Shown here in pieces: positions 23,290-31,343 of a stretch of 31,695 nucleotides of DNA. Numbering within the stretch: position 1 is the stretch's first letter; every line of letters begins with the position of its first letter. The position numbers were made by a program, and so were the translations under genes. This DNA comes from Thermococcus sp. (GTDB taxonomy: Archaea > Methanobacteriota_B > Thermococci > Thermococcales > Thermococcaceae), in contig JALTCK010000056.1 in NCBI GenBank assembly GCA_027074805.1, positions 1-31,695 of the forward strand, in the 5' to 3' direction. The notes under the pieces were generated by a model. It worked only from the letters and a program-made list of their open reading frames with translations. It ran no database searches and had not been told where the DNA came from.

Positions 23290-24684
23290 CTACCCCTTTT
23301 CTTCTATGATGCGTCTCATCCAGCTTCCCGTGAGAAACCATATGAGTGCTACAGCTGCTCCAAGAACGTTGCTCAATCCCATTCCAAGCCACAGCCCTGC
23401 GGTGTCCCTCAGCAGAACCCCGAGGCCATAGCTCAGGGGAAGCCTTATACCCCAGAGTCTAACTATGCTAAGAACCATGCTCTTCTTTGTGTGCCCCGAG
23501 CTCTGGAAGACGTTGTTGACAGCGGAGAATATCCCGAAGAAAGGCAGCGAAGCCGCGAAGTACTTCACGACCTTGGCGCTCTCGGCTATTATCGCGGGGT
23601 CGTTGATGAAGAACCTGAAGATGGGCACGCGGAAGAAGATGAAGAGGAGCGTTCCAGCGCCGAGTATCGTGAAGTTTATAGCCATTGTTCTCTCGGCTAT
23701 GGTCTTGGCCCTCTCGTAGAGCTTGGCCCCAACGGTCTGGCCGACCATCGTGCCCATGGCCATGCTTATTCCGTCCGAGAAGGCGAACATGAAGTTTGTG
23801 AGCCTGTTGGTTATGCTGTAGGTCGCGAAGGCCACGTCCGCTTCCCCGAACTGGCCGCCAAGGGTGAAGATGATCCTTGTGAGTATGACGAAGCCCAGAG
23901 CGGTGGTCGATGAGCCGACGCTGGCCGGTATTCCTACGCGGAAGATTCGTTTGTAGAAGTCCCAGTTCGGTTTCAGGCTTTCCACTGTCAGGTGAATGCC
24001 CACCCTGCCTCTGAATAGCATGTAGCCCCCTACAATGGAACCGAGGCTGTTGGAGAGCATCGTTGCCACGGCCGCTCCAACGACCCCCATCTCAGGAAAA
24101 GGTCCCCATCCAAAGATCAGAAACGGGTCGAGGACAAGGTTGAGGAGGACTGTCCCAACGTTTATCTTCACCGGCGTCTTCGTGTCGCCTATCGCCCGGA
24201 GGAGGAAGTTGAATGCGAAGAGGGTGAATGAGAAGGGAATCCCCGCGAAGATTACTCTTGTGTATTCGAGGGCATATGGGTATACCGTCCCGCTCACGTT
24301 CATGAACTCTAAGAGGTAGGGTGCTGAGGCAACGCCAAAAAGCCCGACGCCTATCGCGAAGAGCATCATAAGCGAGTAGAGTGCCCCAGCTGCCCTGTTG
24401 GCTTTCTCGTACTCCTTGGCCCCGACGTACTGGCTCACGAAGGCGAATCCAGCGGTGGCAAACCCCATACCTATGCTCATGAAGAACCACACGAGGGGCC
24501 ACGCCGTTCCCGGTGCAGCCAGCTGCTCCCTGCCGAGCTTTCCGAGCCAGTAGGTGTCGGTGAGGTTGTAGAGAACCTGAACGAGCCTGTTGATGATTAA
24601 GGGATACGCTAACACAAGGAGCGTCTTTACTACCGGCCCACTGACGATCTGCTCGCGCATCGCTTCAACTTTCTCGCCGTTCAT
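23290..24684 (-). CDS. MATE family efflux transporter (second of two)
   Basis: A 464-residue MATE transporter with about 12 helices, similar along its whole length to the downstream paralog: MREQIVSGPVVKTLLVLAYP versus MREEILNGPIERTLLALAGP at the N-terminus, and shared TDTxWLGKLGRE, GMGFATAGFAFV and SSGHTKKSM-like segments. Substrate unknown. No GGTG site precedes the ATG at 24684, while the TATA box (GGTATAAAAA on the plus strand, 24706-24715) lies about 27 nt upstream, so the transcript is probably leaderless. A tandem duplication with retained promoter is the simplest history. Confidence 0.92.
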   Translation of the reverse strand: MNGEKVEAMREQIVSGPVVKTLLVLAYPLIINRLVQVLYNLTDTYWLGKLGREQLAAPGTAWPLVWFFMSIGMGFATAGFAFVSQYVGAKEYEKANRAAGALYSLMMLFAIGVGLFGVASAPYLLEFMNVSGTVYPYALEYTRVIFAGIPFSFTLFAFNFLLRAIGDTKTPVKINVGTVLLNLVLDPFLIFGWGPFPEMGVVGAAVATMLSNSLGSIVGGYMLFRGRVGIHLTVESLKPNWDFYKRIFRVGIPASVGSSTTALGFVILTRIIFTLGGQFGEADVAFATYSITNRLTNFMFAFSDGISMAMGTMVGQTVGAKLYERAKTIAERTMAINFTILGAGTLLFIFFRVPIFRFFINDPAIIAESAKVVKYFAASLPFFGIFSAVNNVFQSSGHTKKSMVLSIVRLWGIRLPLSYGLGVLLRDTAGLWLGMGLSNVLGAAVALIWFLTGSWMRRIIEEKG

Positions 24685-24687
24685 TAA

Positions 24688-24715
24688 GATAGCAATCGAA
24701 ACGTTGGTATAAAAA
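24688..24715 (-). promoter_or_regulatory. Promoter of the second MATE gene with conserved downstream element
   Basis: On the minus strand TTTTTATACC (24706-24715) is the TATA box; TTCGATTGC follows 7 nt later (plus-strand GCAATCGAA, 24692-24700), then TATCTTAATG running into the start codon. This mirrors the arrangement before the first MATE gene, both in sequence and in spacing. Confidence 0.5.
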
Positions 24716-24771
24716 CTTTAGGGTGGATAAAAGGGCCAGCTCTAGAAATATGAATCTAAAACGGAGAAAAC

Positions 24772-24801
24772 GAAGTAGAAAAAGGAAGCCGAAAAGGCTT
24801 C
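24772..24801 (-). terminator. Hairpin and T-run at the end of ppsA
   Basis: On the minus strand GAAGCC-TTTTC-GGCTTC (24785-24801) overlaps the ppsA stop codon and is followed by CTTTTTCTACTTCG, giving the layout of an intrinsic terminator. In archaea the T-run matters more than the hairpin, so the exact end is uncertain. Confidence 0.5.
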
Positions 24802-27223
24802 ACTCGAGGGCCTTTCTTGCAGCCTCGAGCCTGATCCTGGCCTCTTCCCTGGCGACGGTCTTCCTGACGAGCTCGACCGCGTCGGGGTTCGCTGAGACGC
24901 TGTCGATGCCGAGCCTGACGAGGAGCTTGACCATCTTCGGGTCGCTTCCGGCCTGGCCGCAGATGCTGGTCTCGACGCCGTACTTCTTGCAGGTCTTGAT
25001 GACGTTCTCGATGAGCTTGAGCACTGCCGGGTGCTTCTCGTCGTAGAGCTTGAAGACGCGCTCGTTGTCCCTGTCTATGGCGAGGGTGTACTGGGTGAGG
25101 TCGTTGGTGCCGAAGCTGACGAAGTCAAGGCCCTCCTTGATGAGGTCCTCGATGATGAGAGCCGAAGCGGGAGTCTCGATCATAACGCCCCACTCGACGT
25201 CCCTGTGCGGGACGAGGCCGACTGAGAGGGCGATCTCCTTGGCCTTCCTGACCTGCTCGGGGTGGCTGACGAGCGGGAGCATGACACCTATGTTGTCATA
25301 GCCCTCGTCGACGAGTCTCTTGATGGCCTTGAACTCTGCCTTGAGGAGCTCCGGCTGGTCGAGACCGCGCCTGATTCCGCGCCAGCCGAGCATCGGGTTC
25401 CTTTCTATGGGTTCGTCCTCTCCGCCCGGAAGCTCGCGGAACTCGTTGGTCGGGGCATCGAGGGTCCTGTACCAGACGCGCCTCGGGTAGAAGGCCTCAA
25501 CAACCTTCCTAATGCCCTCGACGAGCTTCTCAACAAGCTCCTCCTCCCTGCCCTCCTTGATGAACTTGACCGGGTGGGCGCCTATGCCGAGTATCATGTG
25601 CTCAGCCCTGAGGAGTCCAACGCCGTCTGCACCGGTGGCAGCTGCCCTCTCGGCGACCTCCGGCATTGAGACGTTGACCTTGACCTCGGTGGCTGTGACG
25701 AGCGGAGCACCGGCAACAACGACCTTGCTCTCTGCCTTCTCCTTCTCCTCCTTAACGAGGCTCTTGACTATGCCCTTGTAGACAACACCCCTCGTTCCGT
25801 CAACGGTGATGAGCATGCCGTCCTTGAGCTTCTTGGTGGCCTCCTTGGTGCCAACTACCGTTGGAATTCCAAGCTCCCTACCAACTATGGCCGCGTGGCA
25901 GGTCCTTCCGCCCTCGTCGGTAACTATAGCGGAAGCCCTCTTCATTGCCGGAACCATGTCTGGGTTGGTCATGGTGGTTACGAGGACGTCTCCTTCCTTG
26001 ACCTTGTCGATGTCGTTGACGTCGAGGATTATGACGACCTTACCCGCACCGACACCGGGTGAAGCTCCGAGACCCTTGAGGAGGACCTCCATCTCCTCGG
26101 TGACCTCCTCAGCCTCCTCGGTCTTGGTCTCCTTGAGCGTTGTTATCGGCCTAGACTGAACTATGTAGAGCTTGCCGTCGTCCTTGTCGTAGGCCCACTC
26201 GATGTCCTGCGGGTACTGGTAGTGCTCCTCGATCTTGGCACCCATCTTGGCCACTTCGATGATCTGCTCCTCGGTGAGAACCTGCTTCTTGACGTACTCC
26301 GGACCGAGGTAGTCGGCCACCTTGACGAGAACGGTTCCCTTGCCGGTCTCGGGGTTGCGGACGTACATGACCTCCTTCTCGGCGATGTACTTCTCCTTTA
26401 TCTTCCAGGTGCCCTTCTCGACGATGTACTCGTCCGGTGAAACGGCACCGCTGACGACGGCCTCACCGAGTCCCCAAGCACCGTTGATCATTATCTCGTT
26501 TCTGTCGTTGGTGACTGGGTTGGCGGTGAACATGACGCCGCTGGTCTCGCTGTTTACCATCTTCTGAACGACGGCGCTCAGGTAAACTCTTCTGTGGTCA
26601 AAGCCCTGCTTGGCCCTGTAAAAGGTGGCCCTTGCGGTCCAGAGTGAAGCCCAGCACTTTCTGACGTTCTCAAGGAGGTCTTCATCACCGTAGACATCGA
26701 GGTAGGTTTCCTGCTGACCGGCGAAACTTGCCTCGGGTAGGTCTTCGGCCGTAGCAGAGGAGCGGACGGCAACGTAAACGGCATCTTTGTTGAACCTCTG
26801 GCTGAGTTTGTGGTAAGCGTCAAGAACCTCTGTTTTTATCTCCTCGGGCATGGGCATGCTGTCAATAAGCTCCCTTATGAGCGCGGTGTTGTCAAGAAGC
26901 TCTCTACTATCGTCGACGTTTGTTTTACTTACGATGTCCATAATCCAGTCCTGGAGGGGTCTGGCATCATCTGGTGCAGCGACAAGAACTTCAGCGAGAA
27001 CACCACTCCTGGCCTTCTCACCCATTATTTTTTCGATGTCGGCCTTGCTGACCTTAACGTTATTGACAAAGTACTTGTAGGCCTCAGCGGTTACGCAGAA
27101 TCCGGGTGGAACGGGTATTCCCGCGTTTGTAAGTTCGCCAAGATTCGCGCCTTTTCCACCGACGAGGGGCACGTCTTCCTTTCCAAGCTCTTCAAACCAT
27201 CTTATAAATCTGTATTCGCTCAT
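24800..27223 (-). CDS. ppsA: Phosphoenolpyruvate synthase
   Basis: An 807-residue PEP synthase (pyruvate, water dikinase): pyruvate plus ATP to PEP, AMP and phosphate. Order of domains: ATP-grasp (1-360; GGKGANLGEL near 22-31, VRSSATAEDLPEASFAGQ 153-170), swivelling phosphohistidine domain with H443 in GGRTCHAAIV, and PEP/pyruvate TIM barrel with LLRAEHMI, FGTNDLTQYTL and the CGQAGSD active-site loop near the C-terminus. All catalytic residues look intact. GGAGGG precedes the ATG. A TATA-like TTTTAAAAAC at about 27272-27281 and a TGM-like site at 27242-27258 lie upstream, suggesting sugar-dependent control by the TrmBL1/Tgr regulator. Confidence 0.97.
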   Translation of the reverse strand: MSEYRFIRWFEELGKEDVPLVGGKGANLGELTNAGIPVPPGFCVTAEAYKYFVNNVKVSKADIEKIMGEKARSGVLAEVLVAAPDDARPLQDWIMDIVSKTNVDDSRELLDNTALIRELIDSMPMPEEIKTEVLDAYHKLSQRFNKDAVYVAVRSSATAEDLPEASFAGQQETYLDVYGDEDLLENVRKCWASLWTARATFYRAKQGFDHRRVYLSAVVQKMVNSETSGVMFTANPVTNDRNEIMINGAWGLGEAVVSGAVSPDEYIVEKGTWKIKEKYIAEKEVMYVRNPETGKGTVLVKVADYLGPEYVKKQVLTEEQIIEVAKMGAKIEEHYQYPQDIEWAYDKDDGKLYIVQSRPITTLKETKTEEAEEVTEEMEVLLKGLGASPGVGAGKVVIILDVNDIDKVKEGDVLVTTMTNPDMVPAMKRASAIVTDEGGRTCHAAIVGRELGIPTVVGTKEATKKLKDGMLITVDGTRGVVYKGIVKSLVKEEKEKAESKVVVAGAPLVTATEVKVNVSMPEVAERAAATGADGVGLLRAEHMILGIGAHPVKFIKEGREEELVEKLVEGIRKVVEAFYPRRVWYRTLDAPTNEFRELPGGEDEPIERNPMLGWRGIRRGLDQPELLKAEFKAIKRLVDEGYDNIGVMLPLVSHPEQVRKAKEIALSVGLVPHRDVEWGVMIETPASALIIEDLIKEGLDFVSFGTNDLTQYTLAIDRDNERVFKLYDEKHPAVLKLIENVIKTCKKYGVETSICGQAGSDPKMVKLLVRLGIDSVSANPDAVELVRKTVAREEARIRLEAARKALE

Positions 27224-27241
27224 GCGAATCCCTCCACAAAT

Positions 27242-27258
27242 TGTTACTGCGGGTGATA
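27242..27258 (-). promoter_or_regulatory. Thermococcales glycolytic motif (TGM)-like site before ppsA
   Basis: The minus strand reads TATCACCCGCAGTAACA, matching the TGM consensus TATCAC-N5-GTGATA at 10 of 12 defined positions (left half perfect, right half 4 of 6). TGM is bound by TrmBL1/Tgr. Here it lies between the likely TATA box (27272-27281) and the start codon, covering the predicted transcript start; by the known rule a site downstream of TATA represses when sugar is absent, whereas gluconeogenic genes carry it upstream. Confidence 0.5.
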
Positions 27259-27354
27259 TATCGAGAGTTCGTTTTTAAAATTAACTATCCAAGGTTGTTC
27301 TACGACGAACAGAAACGGGGAAGAAGGCAAATGTGATCATTCCTTCATTCCGGC

Positions 27355-28758
27355 TCATCTTCGGGCGCAGTGGGAACGGACAAAAACCTGGAAGCCCTCA
27401 TGCATAAAATCTCTGCTCAAAGTGTACATCCCGCTGCTCTCTATGTTTAATTTGGGGTCGCTCTTCATCCTGATTATTACGTCGTACCTACCCTCTGCAA
27501 TCCGTTCTCTAACCTGCTTTCTGTCGATTATCACTTGAATTATTGCTGTGGGATAGTACACACCTGCCATTGTGTACATCTTGGGAGAAACCAGGAGCCA
27601 TTTAGCTGGATAATGGTATGAGGCGTATTCCAGTACTTGGACGTAACCTGCACCCTGATCGTCCCACTGGGCCTTCAGGTTCAGTGCACTCCTCCCCATC
27701 GGGATTAGAAGAATGGCAAGGAGGATAACTCCGAGATACTTTCTGATGTCTTCCTTGTGGGTGGCATTCCGGATGAGATCGCTGATTTTCCAAAGTCCAT
27801 GTGAAGCCAGGAGTGCGATAACTGGGGAGAGGAAAGTCACAAAGCGTGCTTCCTTGTGGGTAACTGTCAAGATGCCAAGGAGCCCTATGAAGAACCAGCT
27901 TATGAGAAGCCACCCCTCGTCGTTCTTTTTGAGGAAGATTAGGCCGATCAATGCAAGGAAAAAGAGCACTCCAAGTGTGTTGGCCAGTTCCTCCAGATAG
28001 GTAAAGGCGGAAACGGGAGGGGCGCTTGTTACATACTGCATTGCCACGCTGAAGGGCTTGAAAGCACCTCCATAGTGAATGTGCCCCATGTACAACCACG
28101 GGGAAAGAACAAGGAAAAGAAAAATGAAGCCGACTGGATACTCTTTCCTCTCAATCCAATTCCAGTGCTCTGCACAGTAGAGGTACGCTATTATGACACC
28201 AATTATCGAGAGCCCCGTGTACCTTGTGAGGATGGTTATACCTGCAGTTACGAATGCCAAGTAAATCTTGGAGGGGTCGTTCTTTTTTCTGCCGGAATAG
28301 AGTAGGTACAGTGAAAGGGTGTAAAAGAAGGTGAACTCACTGTGAACGAGTTCCCTTGTTCCCATAGTGAATGCCAGGGGGTTAAAGATGTAGAATAAAC
28401 TGGCGGCGAGGGCCTTCAGTCTGTCGTTCCAGATTTCGAGTGCAAATACGTAAACCAGGCCAGCAGTCATGCCGTAGAAGAACACGGAGACCAACCTTGC
28501 GGCGGTCAGGTAGTGATTCGGTGAGGTGAAACGAAATACGAAGGAAATAGTGTACACGTAAACCGGAGGGCGGTACATCATGTAAGCCCCTTGATAGGTG
28601 TAGTTTGTTAGGTTTTTAAGGAGGCCCCGGGCGATATCAATGTAGAGCGCTCCGTCGTAGGTTATTGTTCTGGAAGGAAGGAATACAATCGCTATCGCCA
28701 TGGCAAAAACCGAAATAGTTCCTCTCACGTACCAATCCCTTCTCAAACCTTGCCACAC
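27355..28758 (-). CDS. GT-C fold glycosyltransferase (PMT/ArnT-like membrane protein)
   Basis: A 467-residue membrane protein with about 10-11 helices and the GT-C signature of an acidic pair in the first outer loop (TITYDGALYIDIARGLL, D35 and D42 region), as in dolichyl-phosphate-mannose-protein mannosyltransferases and ArnT. MYRPPVYVYTISFVF and the HSEFTFFYTLSLYLL helix fit the PMT_2 superfamily. It would transfer a sugar from a dolichol-phosphate donor on the outer face of the membrane; the acceptor is unknown. Start GTG at 28758 with a weak GGGGATAAG site; TATA TTTAAATA lies at about 28792-28799. The adjacent upstream gene is another GT-C protein. Confidence 0.75.
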   Translation of the reverse strand: MWQGLRRDWYVRGTISVFAMAIAIVFLPSRTITYDGALYIDIARGLLKNLTNYTYQGAYMMYRPPVYVYTISFVFRFTSPNHYLTAARLVSVFFYGMTAGLVYVFALEIWNDRLKALAASLFYIFNPLAFTMGTRELVHSEFTFFYTLSLYLLYSGRKKNDPSKIYLAFVTAGITILTRYTGLSIIGVIIAYLYCAEHWNWIERKEYPVGFIFLFLVLSPWLYMGHIHYGGAFKPFSVAMQYVTSAPPVSAFTYLEELANTLGVLFFLALIGLIFLKKNDEGWLLISWFFIGLLGILTVTHKEARFVTFLSPVIALLASHGLWKISDLIRNATHKEDIRKYLGVILLAILLIPMGRSALNLKAQWDDQGAGYVQVLEYASYHYPAKWLLVSPKMYTMAGVYYPTAIIQVIIDRKQVRERIAEGRYDVIIRMKSDPKLNIESSGMYTLSRDFMHEGFQVFVRSHCARR

Positions 28759-28828
28759 TTCTTATCCCCAATTACCACCGACTATCATCACTATTTAAAT
28801 CTTTTGGAATTAAGAATAAGACAACGGA

Positions 28829-31288
28829 TCATGAGAATTGAGGAAGAGGGTGGAGTAGGAGCAGTCCGTTTAGCATTTTAATGGCATCTTCGGCACCGTA
28901 GGCGTAACTAAAGTACCGGTACATCGTGATAACCGCATCCAGTGGGTGAACCTCCTTGTTCGGGTTGAAGGTCTCTTCTATGAACTTCATTGTGGTTTCT
29001 TCGCTGTTCCTTAAGCCTGCAATGTGGTATATATAAACCATCTGAGCGTAGGTTGCCCTCGAGTAGGCGTAGTCATACTTTTCTGTTTTCAGTTTTCCGT
29101 TCTTCTCCTGTTGCTTTGCAAGCCACTCAGCAGCCTTCTTTATCGGACCGAAGAGACTTTCGTTGCCGGTTAGCTGGTAATACCTTGCAAGACCCGAAAC
29201 TATGGCTATCGTGGTTCCAACGTTATCGTTCCAGCTTCCATCCCCCTTCTGTTCGTCTAGGAGCTTTTTAACAACATTCTTGGCAGTGATATTGTTGAGT
29301 ATTCCGAGATCCTTGTATATCGGGAGTAAGAGGGCATCAACTACCATAGAGCCTTTCTTGTCCTTCGGGGTCGTCATGAAGTAGTCTTCTTTTTCTCTGT
29401 TCTTAAGGAGATTGATTGACCTCTCCTTTCCGTCGAATTCAATATTCCTGAGGGGCTCTAAAGTGTATGCCGTGTAGAGGGTGTAGTCGTTTGGGGGGAC
29501 TCCCCACGGGAAGGCTCCATTTTTCATTTCTTTGTAGGAGAGCCACTTTAGTAGCCAGTCAGCGCGCTCTTTGAACTTTGGATTTCCAGTCTTCTGATAA
29601 AGCTTCAGGTAAAGGTTCGCTATCCATGCGTTCAGATTGAAATATGCTTTGAACCTCGTGTCGAAGTCCGCATAGTTGTAGCCTGTCCAGAACTTTTCAA
29701 GGAAGTTAACAAGGGGAGAATAGTTGCCCGTGTAGTTCAGGGGTAGTGGCTGCTCCATTTTAAGCCTCGGCTCTGGGATGAACTTGTATATCACCGATCC
29801 TCCGTTGCAGAATTCCAGCTTGAAGTGGGTGTCGTAGGGCGCGTATTCCATTAGGCCATAGCGGATGAAGCCGTAAGAGTACCTCTTCTTATCGACGAAG
29901 ATGTAACTCACGTTGTACTTTTTCATTAGGTAGTAGACATAGTTTCTCTGGTTCGAGCTAAACATTATAACGTGGTCAGTGTAAGCCTGTCCAGCCTCTT
30001 TAACAGTAGGGGCCTCTCCAAAAAAGCCCTGATAAACCTTTTTCCAAATAACGACGTCCTTTCGGTGGGTATTTCCAATCAGCAGGTAACCCATGTCCCA
30101 CCAGACGAGTATTGTCGCGTTCTCTGGAGTGTTGTTAACTATCCATTCATAGGCTTCCTTATCGCTTACTGTGGGAGCCTCCACGTATCTGTAGGCACCA
30201 TAAACTCCCTGGGCTACTGGGGTGAGGATCAGGAATGTCAATACGAGTAGTGAAACGGCCTTTTTCCTTGAAAGGGACTTTATGAGATCTGAACCAATCC
30301 CTCGGATGCCCTCAAAGCTTTTTTCGATCAGGGGGTGGAGGGCTGGTTTAACCACGTCTATGAGATACTCCGCGGCCATGACCGAGAGGGGAATGCTCGA
30401 GTAAGGGTCGCGGAACCTGAAGGAAACCCCACCAGCCAGCATAAAGACCCACGCCCATATTGCAAATCCACGTCTTATGGGGTCTTTCTTGAGATAGTAA
30501 GGTGTTGCAAGGGCTCCAAATACAAGCTGGATGATACCTATCCACTTGAAGTAGCCAAGGAAGCTTACCTCGCTTCTCTGGAGGCGAAGGAACAGGCCAC
30601 CAACTGTAGATTGGATGAAGGAGATTTCATAGTATGATATGATGCCTATAACGGCAAGGCCTATGAAGTAATGTAGGTTCCTTTTTATGAATCCCCACCA
30701 GTAGGAGGCCAGCACTATTATGGAGGCCATTGCAAAGAATATCCATCCCCTGTGTGTGACCATGTAGAGTGCAAAAACCATTGAAAAGAAGGCGAGGTAT
30801 TTGATGTTTCGGCTTTTAAGAAACCTAAGTCCGAGGAAGAGGCTCACCGAGAAGAAGACAAGGCCGAGGTTTTCGGGGATGTAGAGGCTCGTCCTGTAAA
30901 CGAAGTTCGGGGCAAATGCCAGGAAGGTTGTGGCCAGGAGGGCTTTCTCGCGGTCTCCAAGGAGCTCGTTAAATGCGCAGTAGAAGCCAAGGACTGCGAG
31001 GGTTCCGTAAACGGCTGGTAGGATGAAGAAGAGGTAATTTGAAGGGAAAATCTTGTAGAAGAAGGCTCCTATTATGTGAAAGAGCGGGGGGTAACTGTAG
31101 GCCCTTAGGCCGAGGAGTGAGGGGATATCCTTTGAGATAACGCCGATTCCACCGTGAACGATTCTGAGGGTTAGGTCGCGGTGAAGGTACTCGTCGTAAG
31201 TTGCCAGCAGAAGGTTTCTGTGGGGAATTAATCTCACGATGAAGGAGGTTATTAGAAGTAACAGGATGTAGAGTTTCGCTTTGTTCAT
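28829..31288 (-). CDS. STT3/AglB-like GT-C protein with C-terminal alpha/alpha-toroid domain
   Basis: An 819-residue protein. Residues 1-360 hold about 11-12 membrane helices with an acidic DEYLHRD motif (31-37) in the first outer loop and FRFRDPYSSIPL (289-300) later. Residues 375-520 are a soluble part with WIVNNTPENATILVWWDMGY: WWDMG at 395-399 corresponds to the WWDYG signature of STT3/AglB oligosaccharyltransferases. Residues about 530-819 are helical repeats of the terpenoid-cyclase/alpha-toroid kind (EQKGDGSWNDNVGTTIAIV, PKFKERADWLLKWL). Such a toroid is not part of standard AglB. Whether it transfers glycans is inference. GGTG precedes the ATG. Confidence 0.75.
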   Translation of the reverse strand: MNKAKLYILLLLITSFIVRLIPHRNLLLATYDEYLHRDLTLRIVHGGIGVISKDIPSLLGLRAYSYPPLFHIIGAFFYKIFPSNYLFFILPAVYGTLAVLGFYCAFNELLGDREKALLATTFLAFAPNFVYRTSLYIPENLGLVFFSVSLFLGLRFLKSRNIKYLAFFSMVFALYMVTHRGWIFFAMASIIVLASYWWGFIKRNLHYFIGLAVIGIISYYEISFIQSTVGGLFLRLQRSEVSFLGYFKWIGIIQLVFGALATPYYLKKDPIRRGFAIWAWVFMLAGGVSFRFRDPYSSIPLSVMAAEYLIDVVKPALHPLIEKSFEGIRGIGSDLIKSLSRKKAVSLLVLTFLILTPVAQGVYGAYRYVEAPTVSDKEAYEWIVNNTPENATILVWWDMGYLLIGNTHRKDVVIWKKVYQGFFGEAPTVKEAGQAYTDHVIMFSSNQRNYVYYLMKKYNVSYIFVDKKRYSYGFIRYGLMEYAPYDTHFKLEFCNGGSVIYKFIPEPRLKMEQPLPLNYTGNYSPLVNFLEKFWTGYNYADFDTRFKAYFNLNAWIANLYLKLYQKTGNPKFKERADWLLKWLSYKEMKNGAFPWGVPPNDYTLYTAYTLEPLRNIEFDGKERSINLLKNREKEDYFMTTPKDKKGSMVVDALLLPIYKDLGILNNITAKNVVKKLLDEQKGDGSWNDNVGTTIAIVSGLARYYQLTGNESLFGPIKKAAEWLAKQQEKNGKLKTEKYDYAYSRATYAQMVYIYHIAGLRNSEETTMKFIEETFNPNKEVHPLDAVITMYRYFSYAYGAEDAIKMLNGLLLLHPLPQFS

Positions 31289-31343
31289 GCCCGTACACCC
31301 CGCAAATTTTTAAGCTTCGACCTCAACCTTTAGTGGTGGTAAA

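Noticed and set aside
28780..28788. GTGATGA on the minus strand before the GT-C gene at 27355-28758
   Set aside because: No D box downstream at a fitting distance; it lies in the promoter/leader of that gene.
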